A stretch of DNA of 64,000 nucleotides, from NCBI GenBank assembly GCA_964020155.1, contig OZ026549.1, forward strand, positions 5,485,219-5,549,218, written 5' to 3'. Made by a program: the position numbers and the translations under genes. Source of the DNA: Chondrilla cf. caribensis. Its lineage: Eukaryota; Porifera; Demospongiae; Chondrillida; Chondrillidae. Numbering within the stretch: the first letter of the stretch is position 1; each line of letters starts with the position of its first letter. Shown here in pieces: positions 1-31,847 of this stretch. Under the pieces are notes generated by a model. It searched no databases. It saw only the letters and a program-made list of their open reading frames with translations, and was not told where the DNA came from.

Positions 1-101
1 TGGACCAGCAGAAAACAAGACCTAGAACAAACAGAGAGGAAGATATGAGCAAACAGAAGCAGAAAAGAACACAACTCAATTCAGCAGGTACTTTGACTGA
101 C

Positions 102-3100
102 CTTGGGTACAAAGTCAACACAGAGCTGCCGCACATGTCTTTCCAGGGTTTTCCAAGTTTTCCCAGGCCTATCTAACTTCCCAGATGCATTCAGACCGGC
201 ATCTTCTTGCTCCTTCTCTTTTGTGACATCTTTCAATATATGTTCATTCCCACCTGATGTGACACGAACACACAGTGTCAATACAAACAAACTCAATGTA
301 CACCTTGACAAATGAATAGCGATGACAATACATTTGCTACATTATGGGTGAAATTCTCCACCTTCCTCGTCCTCTCCGCTTGGTTTCGGTTCCTTGTGTC
401 CCTCATCCTTCGGCCTCTCCTCGACCTCTCCACTTGGTTTCTGTTCCTTGTGTCCTTCGTCCTTTGGCCTCTCCTCGACCTCTCCACTTGGTACCTGTTC
501 CTTGTGTCCCTCATCCTTCGGCCTCTCCTCGACCCCTCCACTTGGTACCTGTTCCTTGTGTCCCTCATCCTTCGGTCTCTCCTCGACCTCTACATTTGGT
601 TCCTGTTCCTTGTGTCCCTCATCCTTTGGTCTGTCCACGTTACACTCACCAGGGCTGGGGAGGAAGGGGTAAGATGTTGTCTATCTCTGTTGTGACTACG
701 GGGTGTGAGCTGACTATGAGAATAGGCAAACAGAGGGACATAGGATACATTTCCCCAGCAAAGTAGACAGGGGAGCATGTCTCGCCAGTGGGACAAGCTG
801 GGGAGAAGGGATTGTGAGACAGGATTAGTCTAGGTGGTAAGATGGGATATGTCCACGTGGTGAGACAGGATACGTCTAGGTGATGAGATGGGATATGTTT
901 AGGTGGTGAGACGGGGGTATGTCTAGATGGTGAGACAAAATACGTCTAGGTGGTGAGATGGGATATGTCTAGGTGGTGTGACTAGAGACATGTAATGTCC
1001 AGCACAGTAAAACACTATTACACTAGTACATACACGCACTTACTATTCACAGACACTACAAACAACGTTGGTGGTTCCAGAGGACACCTCCAACAGCTTC
1101 AAATCGACCACCTTCTCTCCTTCCTTCAACTCTAAATCCCTTGCTTTCTCAATTCTGATTGGCTCCATCGTCCCTTCCACCCAGGTAGCGACATCCCTGT
1201 ACATCAGATTAGCCCATGTGTCTCCGTAGTAGGAGTTTCTGTATGGAACCAATGTGAAAAACTGGTACCACCACCACGTGTAGGTACAACACAGTACATT
1301 TGGTGGCACTAAACAGTACACTTAGTGGCACATTGGTACAACACATTACACTTAGTGCCACATTGGTACAATACAGTACACTTAGTGGCACATTGGTACA
1401 ATATAGTAAACTTAGTGTCACATTGGTACAATACAGTACACTTAGTGTCACATTGGTACAATACAGTACACTTAGTGTCACATTGGTACAATACAGTACA
1501 CTTAGTGTCACATGGGTACAATACAGTACACTTAGTGCCACATTGGTACAACACAGTACATTTGGTGGCACTAAACAGTACACTTAGTGCCACATTGGTA
1601 CAATACAGTACACTTAGTGTCACATTGGTACAATACAGTACACTTAGTGCCACATTGGTACAATACAGTACACTTAGTGTCACATTGGTACAATACAGTA
1701 CACTTAGTGGCACATTGGTACAATATAGTACACTTAGTGCTACATTGGTACAATACAGTACACTTAGTGTCACATGGGTACAATACAGTACACTTAGTGC
1801 CACATTGGTACAATACAGTACACTTAGTGTCACATTGGTACAATACAGTACACTTAGTGTCACATGGGTACAATACAGTACACTTAGTGCCACATTGGTA
1901 CAATACAGTACACTTAGTGCCACATTGGTACAATACAGTACACTTAGTGCCACATTGGTACAACTCAGTACACTTAGTGTCACATGGGTACAATACAGTA
2001 CACTTAGTGCCACATTGGTACAATACAGTACACTTAGTGCCACATTGGTACAATACAGTACACTTAGTGCCACATTGGTACAACTCAGTACACTTAGTGT
2101 CACATGGGTACAATACAGTACACTTAGTGCCACATTGGTACAATACAGTACACTTAGTGCCACATTGGTACAACTCAGTACACTTAGTGTCACATTGGTA
2201 CAATACATTACACTTAGTGGCACATTGGTACAATACAGTACACTTAGTGTCACATTGGTACAATACAACCGATTATACTAGATGTAGAAATGAAGATACG
2301 TAATTAACACAATTAGTAATATATCGTAGAGTATGGTTATCGGATAATATCATACGTACCTACGTATTCAATGTTTCAGTCACATATTAAATAGTGAGCT
2401 AATGTGAGTTGCACAAAGGAATTACTTACAGTTCTTTTAACAATCATCTCTTACTGCAAACAAGGAAAGCCTCTTATTTTCTATATACCATTCAATATTC
2501 TTCATAATGCCAATATTCACAATTACAACATAATATTTACAATGTTCCGTGTGAGAGATTTAGCATAAAGGTCTCTCTACCTCGTAGCCACACATCAAAT
2601 ACCACTTATCTCCATCAGTCAGCAGAGTAGGGTCTTCTATGGAGAACGGACTGCCCTGGGCACTTGTTAACACTGCATCCATTCGGTTCGATAAGGGTTT
2701 GGTAATACATGTACCATTATAAATTAAAAGCCCTTGAGCAATGTCCGTTCTTCACGGTTGAGCTGCACAGCACATCAAGATCGGGTTTATGTGAATCAAT
2801 GCATCCCAATGGGATTTACATGTATCTATGGGTGAGAGGAAGCTCAGAGCCTCGGAGATGATGATGATGTTTCTTACTTGTCCAGGTGTAGTACTCTTTT
2901 ACCAACTCGGCCAAGTGCAGCCGCCAATAAAGACTGTATCAGACCTATGTGCAAAGTAGAATATATGATGTGTACAACAGGTGCAAATACACATATCACA
3001 CACATAAAAATATACAAATGCACTCAAACAAGCACACATACGTACGTAAAAGCACACACACACACACGCACGCACGCACGCACACACACACACACACACA

Positions 3101-3295
3101 CACAACTTTGACTTGTCACAATCGCATGTAGCTGTGGGTATATTAACCAAAATCCCTTACGTATACACGAATAACGGGTAAAAAGAATGAAGGTTTTTTA
3201 CTTCCTACATCCATCTGTACTTCACAATTACCTGTGCCCTCGACAATAACGTCGAATTCCGTTGGTAAATCATCCCCTTCTAAGTGCGCAGCCAT
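102..3295 (-). CDS. CHM: Rab escort protein (REP/choroideremia homologue), N-terminal exons, partial
   Basis: REP proteins present newly made Rab GTPases to geranylgeranyltransferase II in the cytosol. Five exons join in phase: 3295-3232, 2944-2878, 1238-1044, 654-362 and 253-102. The start is the ATG at 3295, because MAAHLEGDDLPTEFDVIVEG matches the family's N-terminal dinucleotide-fold strand. Exon 2 gives LLAAALGRVGKRVLHLD and exon 3 begins KNSYYGDTWANL, the conserved REP/GDI block (human SYYGGNWASF). Exon 4 is a hydrophilic Lys/Glu-rich insert built of 18-residue repeats, at the place of the variable acidic insert of human REP1. Exon 5 ends with RHVRQLCVDFVPK, matching the RRFNIDLVSKLL block. 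The rest lies beyond the left edge. The 1.6-kb intron 2 holds a 30-bp minisatellite. The gene, exons and phases are well supported; REP1 versus REP2 is not a meaningful distinction here. Confidence 0.88.
377..645 (-). repeat. 54-bp coding tandem repeat in REP exon 4
   Basis: Five copies recur with starts near 389, 443, 497, 551 and 605, a period of 54 bp or 18 codons. Each encodes a variant of VEERPKDEGHKEQVPSGE. The period is a multiple of three and the copies differ by single substitutions, so the reading frame has been kept through expansion. Confidence 0.85.
820..985. repeat. Intronic ~24-bp minisatellite
   Basis: Imperfect copies of gtctaggtggtgagatggga follow each other within REP intron 3. 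There is no coding potential. Confidence 0.7.
1285..2268. repeat. 30-bp minisatellite in REP intron 2
   Basis: About 32 head-to-tail 30-bp units share the core cacttagtgccacattggta. Variants differ at one or two sites (tgcc/tgtc/tggc; attgg/atggg). Because the unit is a multiple of three, several frames stay open for hundreds of codons, but all encode the same periodic peptide and are not genes. The block at 1285-1320 repeats at 1535-1580, which suggests segmental duplication inside the array. Confidence 0.9.
2269..2877. other. REP intron 2, unique part
   Basis: AT-rich intronic DNA follows the minisatellite. I see no exon or RNA gene in it. Confidence 0.5.
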
Positions 3296-3540
3296 AACGG
3301 AAAAAAGGCTTGTGACAATCACGTGTGAGTACACCTAGCAAATAGTCTGGCCTGCTAGACCGTTCCATTAAGCGCTAGTAGCGGAAAGAGGACTTTGGGG
3401 CGCTTATTAGTAGCATCAGCAAATTTGACCGGCGTCAATTTTTAGGGATTTTTTCCTGCCGAAAATTGATCTGCCCACCAGCAGTTTATCCCATGTTGCC
3501 CACTTCCATTCAAATGGAAAGTAGTTTCCAAACCTATGTG
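3296..3540. promoter_or_regulatory. 5' flank of the REP gene
   Basis: This is the non-repetitive stretch directly upstream of the REP start codon, before the repeat island. It is the likely promoter by position only; no TATA-like element could be assigned. Confidence 0.35.
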
Positions 3541-4010
3541 CTACATTAAAAGGTGCTTAGTGTTTTCTCCCTATTCTCTCCTATACGTAGGAGAAGGAAT
3601 GTTAGCACCTTTTTGCATAGCTCATGGGAGGGGGGATGTCAACTTCATGTTTAGAAAGACCTAGCTGGGGACGGGAATTAACATATGAAACAATTCCCAT
3701 CTCGGTAGCTAACCCAAACCCCAGCTACATAAGGAGGTGCCTAGTATTTTATCCATGTGTGGGGGGATCTAGGGGAAAGCATGCTAATTTTTTTTTCATA
3801 ACTCATGAGGGAGGGACCAGTCAACTTGATATTTTAGACAGACCTAGCTGGAGATGTGAACAAACTTGCAAAACAATTCCCCCTCCGTAGCTAACCTGTA
3901 ACCCCAACTACATTCAAATGTATGGAATAGTATAGGAGAGAAAACACTAAGCACCTTTATGCATAACTCATTGGGGGAGGGGGTGTGTTAACTTTTTTGG
4001 GAAGACCTAG
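3541..4010. repeat. Foldback repeat family (187-bp type), diverged copies
   Basis: Two to three degraded copies carry the paired sequences aggtgcttagtgttttctcc and the reverse-complementary gaaaacactaagcacct around the core cctatactctcc. They are the same family as the ordered array at 8262-9300. Confidence 0.65.
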
Positions 4011-4129
4011 CTGGGAACGTGAATTAACATCTGAACTGAATTTCACATTTTTTGTTGCTGGCTACCACAGGCTGCACAGTGACTATATCAAACTTATCAA
4101 CACAAATTTCAACGCATGAACACCATCCT

Positions 4130-7100
4130 GGGTATGCTATAGGCCCCATGGTGACTAGTAAAAATGTCAAATTTTATTGCTGGTCACCACAGTCACTCTG
4201 GTGTCCATGTCATGGATCATAGCACAAACACTGATGTATAGACACACTCCTGGAGGTGGCACGGTTCTTCTGATAACAAAAAGATAGGTTTTGTCGCAGA
4301 TCAAAAGATCTCCCCGGTGGCACATATAATATTGCATATACTTTTGTATGTACATTCTGATATAAGTGTAATGCACCTTGTGGTGATCACTCATGTAACT
4401 TCACAAAACGTTGCTGATCAAAATAATCCAAAATTATCCCCAGTGTCCTTATGACACATTATAATAATACGTATACTTTACATTCCAATGTGAGTGTGAT
4501 ACAGATCACTCACGTAAATTCACATTCCGTTGCTGGTCACCAAGGGCTGCCCAGTATCCATGCCAAACTCACCAACACAATTTGGGATGCATACAAGCCC
4601 TCCTGAGTGTGCTATAGGCCTCGTGGTGACAAGCACAAAAATGTCCATTTTCATGCTTGTCACCACGAGCTCTCCTGTGTGCACATATTGCATCATAGAT
4701 CTAATCCGAATGCACGGACACACTCCTGGAACTAATACGGTCCTTTTGATAACAAAAATGTTCTGTTTTATTAATGATGAAAATTCTCTCAGGTGTCCAT
4801 ATGGCACATAGCATTACACATTTGTATGTACATTTCAATATAAGTGTAATATGCCTTGTGGTAATCACTCAGGTTATTTGACACCACGTTGCTGGTCACC
4901 AAGGGATGTCCAGTGTCCGTGCCAATCTCACCAACACAATTTGGGATGCATACAAACCGTCTTGAGCGTGCTATAGGCCTCATGGTGACATGCAAAAAAT
5001 GTCAAATTTTATTGCTTGTCACCACAGTCTCTCCTGTGTGCACGTAATGCATTATAGCTCGAACATGAATGTATGCACACTACTGGAACCAGTACGGTCC
5101 TTCTGATATCAAAAATGGTATGTTTCGTTACCCATCAAAAATCCTCCTAGGTGTTTGTCCATATGTCACATAATATTGCATATACTTTTGTATGTACATT
5201 CACATAATGTGTAATACGCCTTGTAGTGATCATTCAGGTAATTTCACATTCCGTTGGTAGTCACCCAGGGCTGCCCAGTGTCCGTGCCAAATTCACCAAC
5301 CAATTTGGGATGCATACAGATTGTCCTGAGTGTGCTATAGGCCTCGTGGTGACAAGCACAAAAATGTCCATTTTTATGCTTGTCACCACGAGCTCTCCTG
5401 TGTGTAAATAATGCATCATAGATCTAATACAAATGTACGGACACACTCCTGGAACTAATACGGTCCTTTTGATAACAAAAATGTTCTGTTTTATTAATGA
5501 TAAAAATTCTGCCTGGTGTCCATATGGCACATAGCATTATACATTTGTATGTACATTTCAATATAAGTGTAATATGCCTTGTGGTAATCACTCAGGTGAT
5601 TTGACACCACGTTGCTGGTCACCAAGGGATGCCCAGTGTCCGTGCCAATCTCACCAACACAATTTGGGATGCATACAAACCCTCCTGAGTGTGCTATAGG
5701 CCTCGTGGTGACAAGCACAAAAATGTCCATTTTTATGCTTGTCACCACGAGCTCTCCTGTGTGCACATAATGCATCATAGATCTAATACGAATGCACGGA
5801 CACACTCCTGGAAATAATACGGTCCTTTTGATAACAAAAATGATAGGTTTTGTTAATGATGAAAATTCTCTCAGGTGTCCATATGGCACATAGCATTATA
5901 CATTTGTATATACATTTCAATATAAGTGTAATATGCCTTGTGGTAATCACTCAGGTGATTTGACACCATGTTGCTGGTCACCAAGGGCTACCCAGTGTCC
6001 GTGCCAAACTTCCCAACACAATTTGGGATGCATACAAACCGTCTTGAGCGTGCTATAGGCCTCGTGGTGACAAGCACAAAAATGTCCATTTTTATGCTTG
6101 TCACCACGAGCTCTCCTGTGTGCACATAATGCATCATAGATCTAATACGAATGCACAGACACACTCCTGGAACTAATACGGTCCTTTTGATAACAAAAAT
6201 GTTCTGTTTTATTAATGATGAAAATTCTCTCAGGTGTCCATATGGCACATAGCATTATACATATGTATGTACATTCCAATATAAGTGTAATACGCCATGT
6301 GGTGATCACTCAGGTTATTTGACACCATGTTGCTGGTCACCAAGAGCTACCCAGTGTCCGTGCCAAACTTCCCAACACAATTTGGGATGCATACAAACCG
6401 TCTTGAGCGTGCTATAGGCCTCGTGGTGACAAGCACAAAAATGTCCATTTTTATGCTTGTCACCACGAGCTCTCCTGTGTGCACATAATGCATCATAGAT
6501 CTAATACGAATGCACGGACACACTCCTGGAACTAATACGGTCCTTTTGATAACAAAAATGTTCTGTTTTATTAATGATGAAAATTCTCTCAGGTGTCCAT
6601 ATGGCACATAGCATTATACATTTGTATTTACATTCCAATATAAGTGTAATACGCCATGTGGTGATCACTCAGGTTATTTGACACCATGTTGCTGGTCACC
6701 AAGAGCTACCCAGTGTCCGTGCCAAACTTCCCAACACAATTTGGGATGCATACAAACCGTCTTGAGCGTGCTATAGGCCTCGTGGTGACAAGCACAAAAA
6801 TGTCCATTTTTATGCTTGTCACCACGAGCTCTCCTGTGTGCACATAATGCATCATAGATCTAATACGAATGCACGGACACACTCCTGGAACTAATACAGT
6901 CCTTTTGATAACAAAAATGTTCTGTTTTATTAATGATGAAAATTCTCTCAGGTGTCCATATGGCACATAGCATTATACATATGTATGTACATTTCAATAT
7001 AAGTGTAATACGCCATGTGGTGATCACTCAGGTTATTTGACACCACGTTGCTGGTCACCAAGGGCTACCCAGTGTCCATGCCAATCTCACCAACACAATT

Positions 7101-8260
7101 TGGGATGCATACAAACCGTCTTGAGCGTGCTATAGGCCTCGTGGTGACAAGCACAAAAATGTCCATTTTCATGCTTGTCACCACGAGCTCTCCTGTGTGC
7201 ACATAATGCATCATAGATCTAATCCGAATGCACGGACACACTCCTGGAACTAATACGGTCCTTTTGATAACAAAAATGTTCTGTTTTATTAATGATGAAA
7301 ATTCTCTCAGGTGTCCATATGGCACATAGCATTATACATTTTTTATGTACATTCCAATATAAGTGTAATACGCCATGTGGTGATCACTCAGGTTATTTGA
7401 CACCATGTTGCTGGTCACCAAGGGCTACCCAGTGTCCGTGCCAAACTTCCCAACACAATTTGGGATGCATACAAGCCCTCCTGAGTGTGCTATAGGCCTC
7501 GTGGTGACAAGCACAAAAATGTCCATTTTTATGCTTGTCACCACGAGCTCTCCTGTGTGCACATAATGCATCATAGATCTAATACGAATGCACGGACACA
7601 CTCCTGGAACTAATACGGTCCTTTTGATAACAAAAATGTTCTGTTTTATTAATGATGAAAATTCTCTCAGGTGTCCATATGGCACATAGCATTATACATT
7701 TGTATTTACATTTCAATATAAGTGTAATATGCCTTTGACACCACGTTGTTGGTCACCAAGGGATGCCCAGTGTCCGTGCCAATCTCACCAACACAATTTG
7801 GGATGCATACAAGCCCTCCTGAGTGTGCTATAGGCCTCGTGGTGACAAGCACAAAAATGTCCATTTTTATGCTTGTCACCACGAGCTCTCCTGTGTGCAC
7901 ATAATGCATCATAGATCTAATACGAATGCACAGACACACTCCTGGAACTAATACGGTCCTTTTGATAACAAAAATGTTCTGTTTTATTGATGAAAATTCT
8001 CTCAGGTGTCCATATGGCACATAGCATTATACATTTGTATGTACATTCCAATATAAGTGTAATACGCCTTGTGGTGATCACTCAGGTGATTTGACACCAC
8101 GTTGCTGGTCACCAAGGGATGGCCAGTGTCCGTGCCAAAGTCAGCAACACAATTTGGGATGCATACAAACCGTCTTGAGTGTGCTATAGGCCTCGTGGTG
8201 ACAAGCACAAAAATGTCCATTATTATGCTTGTCACCACAAGCTCTCCTGTTTGCAAATAA
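4130..8260. repeat. 359-bp satellite array with an embedded hairpin
   Basis: The marker gtgctataggcctcgtggtg recurs near 4611, 4970, 5331, 5691, 6050, 6409, 6769, 7128, 7488, 7827 and 8189, a period of about 359 bp (one unit shortened to about 340). Copies between about 5990 and 7700 are nearly identical; the left end is degraded. Each unit contains a palindrome in which ctcgtggtgacaagca is answered about 18 bp later by tgcttgtcaccacgag, a perfect 16-bp stem. Frames opening in it encode the same 86-residue shadow in each copy. No transposase-like product was seen. Confidence 0.9.
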
Positions 8261-8261
8261 T

Positions 8262-9300
8262 GGTTATGGGCCACACACGGAGATGGGAATTGTTTCATAA
8301 GATAGTCCATTTCCCCACCTAGGTCTGGTAAAATTATCAAGTTGACATGCCCCCTCTCCCATGAGATATACAAAAAGGTGCTTAACGTTATTTTCTCCTA
8401 TACTCTGCCATACATTGAAAAAACACTAAGCACCTCCAAATGTAGCTATGGTTACGGGCCACATACGGAGATGGGAATTGTTTCATAAGATAGTCCATGT
8501 CCCCACCTAGGTCTGGTAAAAATATCAAGTTGACACGCCCCCTCTCCCATGAGATATACAAAAAGGTGCTTAACGTTATTTTCTCCTATACTCTGCCATA
8601 CGTACATTGAAAAAACACTAAGCACCTCCGAATGTAGCTATGGTTACGGGCCACATACGGAGATGGGAATTGTTTCATAAGATAGTCCATGCCCAAGTCT
8701 AGGTCTGGTGGAAATATTAAGTTGACACGCCCCCTCTCCCATGAGATATACAAAAAGGTGCTTAATGTTTTTTCTCCTATACTCTCCCATACATTGAAAA
8801 AACACTAAGCACCTCCGAATGTAGCTATGGTTATGGGCCACACACGGAGATGGGAATTGTTTCATTTGTTAGTTCATGCCCTCAGCTAGATCTGGTGGAA
8901 ATATTAAGTTGACATACCCCCTCTCCCTTGAGTTATACCAAAAGGTGCTTAACGTTTTTTTCTCCTATACTCTCCCATACATTGAAAAAACACTAAGCAC
9001 CTCCGAATGTAGCTATGGTTACGGGCCGCATACAAAGATGGGAATTGTTTCATAAGATAGCCCATGTCCCCAGCTAGGTCTGGTGAAAATATTACGTTGA
9101 CACGTCCCCTCTCCCAAGAGCTATACAAAAAGGTGCTTAATGTTTTTTCTCCTATACTCTCCTATACATTGAAAAATGTTGAGCACCTCTGAATGTAGCT
9201 ATGGTTACGGGCCACATACGGAGATGGAAATTGTTTCATAAGATAGTCCATGTCCTCACCTAGCTCTGGTGAGGTGCTCAACGTTTTATTTCTCCTACAT
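8262..9300. repeat. 187-bp foldback tandem array
   Basis: The marker gggccacatacggagatggg recurs near 8268, 8456, 8648, 8835, 9023 and 9211, about every 187 bp. Each unit holds an inverted pair (aggtgcttaacgttttttc and gaaaaaacactaagcacct) around a short core with cctatactctcccatac, predicting a stem of about 19 bp with few mismatches. Confidence 0.85.
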
Positions 9301-9840
9301 GGGTATACATAACTCAGGTGATTTCACATTTCACTGATGATAACCAAGGGATGTATGTACATTTCAATATAAGTGTAATATGCCTTGTGGTGATTACTCG
9401 GGTAATTTCACATTCCGTTGGTAGTCACAAAGGGGTGCCCAGTGTCCATGCCAAACTCACCAACACAATTTCGGATGCATACACAACCTCCAATTGATCA
9501 TGATTGACAGAAATTAAATAAATTATTTATTTGTTTATTTATTTATTTCACTTTCCTTTCTGATAACAAAAGAATGCATTTTGTCACCGATCCAAATTTT
9601 TCCCCAGTGCCCATATGACACATTATAATAATGCATATACATTTGTATGTACATTTCAATATATGTGTAATATGCCTTGTGGTGATCATTCAGGTAACTC
9701 TGGTGTCCATGTCATGGATCATAGAGCAAATGCTGATGCATGTATACTCTTCTGGAGGTGGTACAGACCTTGTGGTGACCAAAAATAGCTCATTTCTTGC
9801 TGATCACTAAAACTCTATATTGTCCATATGATACGTACGT
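9301..9840. repeat. Degenerate fragments of the 359-bp satellite
   Basis: Segments such as caatataagtgtaatatgcc and ccttgtggtgatcattcagg are satellite parts, interrupted by an AT-rich insertion near 9500-9550. No gene is seen. Confidence 0.6.
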
Positions 9841-10370
9841 ACATTGAAAATTTTTACACACCTCCGGATGTGGGTGGGGATATGGGCCACCTATTGAGAG
9901 GGGATTTTTTTCACAAGTTACTTCATGTCTCCAGCTAGGTCTGTTTAAAATATCAGCTTGACACACCCCCTCTCCCATGAGCTATACAAAAAGGTGCTTA
10001 GTGATTTCTCCTCTATACACTCCTATACATTGACATAATATTATATTTAGCACCTCCAAATGTAGCTGGGGTTATGGGCCACCTATTGAGATGGGAATTG
10101 CTTCACATGTTAGTTTATGTCCCCAGCTAAGATTGTCTAGAATACTGAGTTGACATGCTCCCTTTCCCACGAGCTATTCAAAAAGGTGCTTAGCGTTTTC
10201 TCCCCTATATTCTCCCATACATTGAAAAAAATCTTGTTAAGCACCTCCAAATGTAGCTGGGGTTACGGGCACCTATTGGGAATTGTTCCACTAGTGTATG
10301 TCCCCAGCCAGTTCTGGCTAAATATCAGCTTGACACAGTCACCCTCCCATGAGCTATGCAATAAAGTGCT
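9841..10370. repeat. 187-bp foldback family, second block
   Basis: Three diverged copies carry the same aggtgctta stem halves and the core motif ctatacattga. Confidence 0.6.
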
Positions 10371-10830
10371 ATTATTATTTATATTCCTTATTACTAAAGT
10401 TACATATATCGTATTGACTATATATACAATATATATATATAATTATATAATTATATATCCCTTCTATTGCATTGTATAACTATACACATACACATGTATG
10501 TATAACATTAAGTTCACTGCATCACTCTTCACAACCGTATTATAATATGTCCCCCTTGAACACCAGCATGCTTGTACGTGCCCAGCCATCTCCAACATTC
10601 TCCTACAGACACTTCACTTGAGCTAAGGACACATTTGTTAGACATGCTTCACATTCAATGTTACATGGGGTAATACTTCTGTCAAGATTACATTCGTCCA
10701 TGTAGGGTTAATGTGACAGTGTTAATATTAGCATGTTATACACACGATACAGTATATGCCAAATCTTAACTTATTACTAAATCTTTACTTGGTATATTGC
10801 TAAAACGTGCTAAATAGATATTTGAGCAGT
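10371..10830. other. AT-rich 3' flank of NUP98-NUP96
   Basis: This holds a TA-rich tract (10400-10460) and otherwise unique AT-rich DNA downstream of the NUP96 stop codon. No gene is seen. Confidence 0.4.
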
Positions 10831-23058
<12,228 letters not shown>

Positions 23059-23785
23059 CTACAACGATAGAGGACACAAACAAAAACGAGTCAAAAGACG
23101 GAGGCAAAATAAATATATTACTAGTTCAGTTAGACTATCCATCGACCTACAGTTACAAATATATACACGCGCTGGGTAAAGCCAGTAACACGAAGCACGC
23201 GCACATTAGAGATATACAATAACAACATGTTGACGTCTGCTGTTGTACAAATACATGTGAACAAGCAGTTGTATTCGTACATAAATTGAAGATACGATAG
23301 TATACTACCTATGGCACGATGCCTGCTCGTCCCTGCAGCACATCGGCAGTGTCATTCTATGCTCGGGGTACTATACCGCTGAGCATCCACTGGTGAAGTA
23401 TCTACGGTACAGAACAGGTGGGTGTTCCCTCAATTTGGTGCAATCAGCACTCGGGGAAGCTTTGGTCCCAACTTTGTAAACTCACTAGGGTTATTTTGAA
23501 ACATTTTTGGGCAATAGCCAATGTTCTACTCGCAAATCGACAACCAATGATCACTTCTTCAATTCTCTGGTTTTATAATGGTACATTACGCAATCACTGT
23601 AGTGACCGGTCTGGACGTGTAATACTAACAATAGCAGTTTCCGTGACGTCATGACGCTGGTTGAGCAATCCCTGTTTGAACCGGTCAAAACAAGTGGTAC
23701 TAATAATAGTAACAACAATGACGTCACTTACCAAATTAACGACAAAATTAATTAGTTATCTAGCTTGTAAACCTATTAAATCATT
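23059..23785. other. NUP98 upstream / CCDC22 3' flank
   Basis: This region must hold the first NUP98 exon and promoter. I could not find an ATG followed by a phase-1 donor with confidence. No other gene is seen. Confidence 0.4.
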
Positions 23786-30135
<6,350 letters not shown>

Positions 30136-30229
30136 GTTGAACCAGGTCACGTGTTGGAGGATCAGAAAATGGCGACCTAACAGATCATTGAATAGTATAT
30201 CATTAAGTATCTGCCGTGACCTACGGATA
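30136..30229. promoter_or_regulatory. Shared bidirectional promoter of CCDC22 and SRA1
   Basis: Only 94 bp separate the two divergent start codons, so both 5' untranslated regions and core promoters must overlap or be extremely short. No motif was assigned. Confidence 0.6.
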
Positions 30230-31696
30230 ATGGATAACAAAGAAGAAAAACCCAAAGGTACTGAATATTAATGCACGTAGTTTTTGTGTGCCACAGTTTA
30301 TTATTCTGTTTAATTTAATACTACTGTTGGAATAATATTTGTACAACTTGTACATTTGATAATTGTTATAAGCAATGAGGGTTCAATAGCCTCGAGTAGC
30401 CAGACCTCACACTTGTCTCCTTTGTTTTTAAAGGGTCACCAACCTCCCTTGGTTGGGTCTGGCTATGTAAAATTGATGATTGAATATCTATGTATGCTCC
30501 TTCATAGCTAAGTACGCATATGAATGGGGGTGGAATGACCCACCTTCAATGAACTTCGGAGACCATGTGAACGTCACAGGGAAGAAACCACCCCCTAGCC
30601 TTCAGCAGAGAGTCTTTTATCCCACCAATGACTCTTCCACCATTCAGCCAACACAGCCACAAGGTAGGTTCTCAGTGATATGCAGTACATAAAAAATAGA
30701 GTAGACATAGGAGCCTATAGGTGTATTCTTATAGAGTAGGGACGTTACTAGCCCGGGGAGGCTACTAACTTAGTAAGCCATTAGCCTAGGAGGCTACTAG
30801 CTTGGTAGGCCATTACTTTGCTTGCTTTGTGTTAGTACAGGTCCCTCATTTGATAGTAAAATGGCTCCTCCTACAAACAATTATCTGGGGTCCACTCCTA
30901 AGACATCTGGTGACAATGACCTGAATAAGAAAAGTGATGAGCAGACTGAGGTTCCTGAAAGTCCTGAATTGTCAGTGATTATGTCGAGTTTAGAAAGAAC
31001 GTTGAATAAATACAGTGAGAATATGCAGGTGTGTGTGCGTGTGCATGCACGTGTATGTGTATGCCTGTGTATGTGCGTGTGTGTGTGTGTCTACATTCCA
31101 CCTATTCATCCTCAGAGCAGAGTGGTGGAAGAAATACAGAAAAAGTTATTGATTTTCTCGAAACAATGGAATGACAATAAACTATCAGACAGTGTTCGTC
31201 ATAAAATGCACTCACTTGGTAAAGGTGAGTGTATCCAATAATTGTGTATGCATTGTGGAAGTGAATGATTACAGTACTGATCGTATATGAGTGGATCATG
31301 TATGAGTGGATCATGTATGAGTGGATACAGTTTGTTACCATGAAAATGTATATGGTAGATGTTTATGTATAGAAGTTAACACTTTGACCATACTACACAC
31401 GTGTAAGTATTACTTGTTAGTGAACATTGTGCTGGTGATGTTATCAATGAAAACTCTAAAATTAATACTGTTTGTGGATATTGTGCACATAATGTTATTG
31501 GTGAACGCGGTGTTTATCAGGTGATTGATAAACTTGTTAATATTGCTGGTAAGCATCATGTTGTTAGAAATGTTTAATATTGTGATCAATGTAACTTACC
31601 TACTCATATCCTTTGTATAGCTATGTCAGAGAGCGATTATTCTGAAGCTCATGAATTACATGTTTCATTAATGGTTGACCATGCTGGAGAGGTGTG

Positions 31697-31752
<56 letters not shown>

Positions 31753-31847
31753 GTGCACATGCAAATTTTGTGTCTGCTATCTTGTAGGTGAGTCAATGGA
31801 TGGTGGGTATTAAAAAGATCATTTCTAGTGCTCAACAGAACAGTTGA
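30230..31847 (+). CDS. SRA1: Steroid receptor RNA activator protein 1 (SRA1)
   Basis: SRAP is a small protein with a C-terminal helical SRA1 domain, related in fold to the Prp18 splicing factor and reported in transcriptional co-regulation. Six exons: 30230-30257, 30508-30663, 30841-31028, 31116-31224, 31621-31691 and 31788-31847. The GWNDPP motif after a short N-terminus and the helical core (ESPELSVIMSSLERTLNKY, KLSDSVRHKMHSLGKAMSES, HELHVSLMVDHAGEVSQWMV) match human SRA1 closely. The start was chosen because it leaves the short leader typical of the family. Introns 3 and 5 begin with GT-rich tracts at the donor. The gene ends with TGA at 31845-31847. Confidence 0.93.

Noticed and set aside
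1309..2281. Long open frames (about 319 codons) on both strands
   Set aside because: They are reading frames of a 30-bp minisatellite; every frame encodes the same 10-residue period and lies inside the REP intron.
5988..7685. Repeated 86-residue minus-strand frames (PYGHLREFSSLIKQNIF...)
   Set aside because: They recur once per 359-bp satellite unit, vary without codon-level constraint and lack any domain.
5640..8260. CRISPR-like regular repeats
   Set aside because: The units are contiguous 359-bp satellites with no unique spacers, in a eukaryotic genome.
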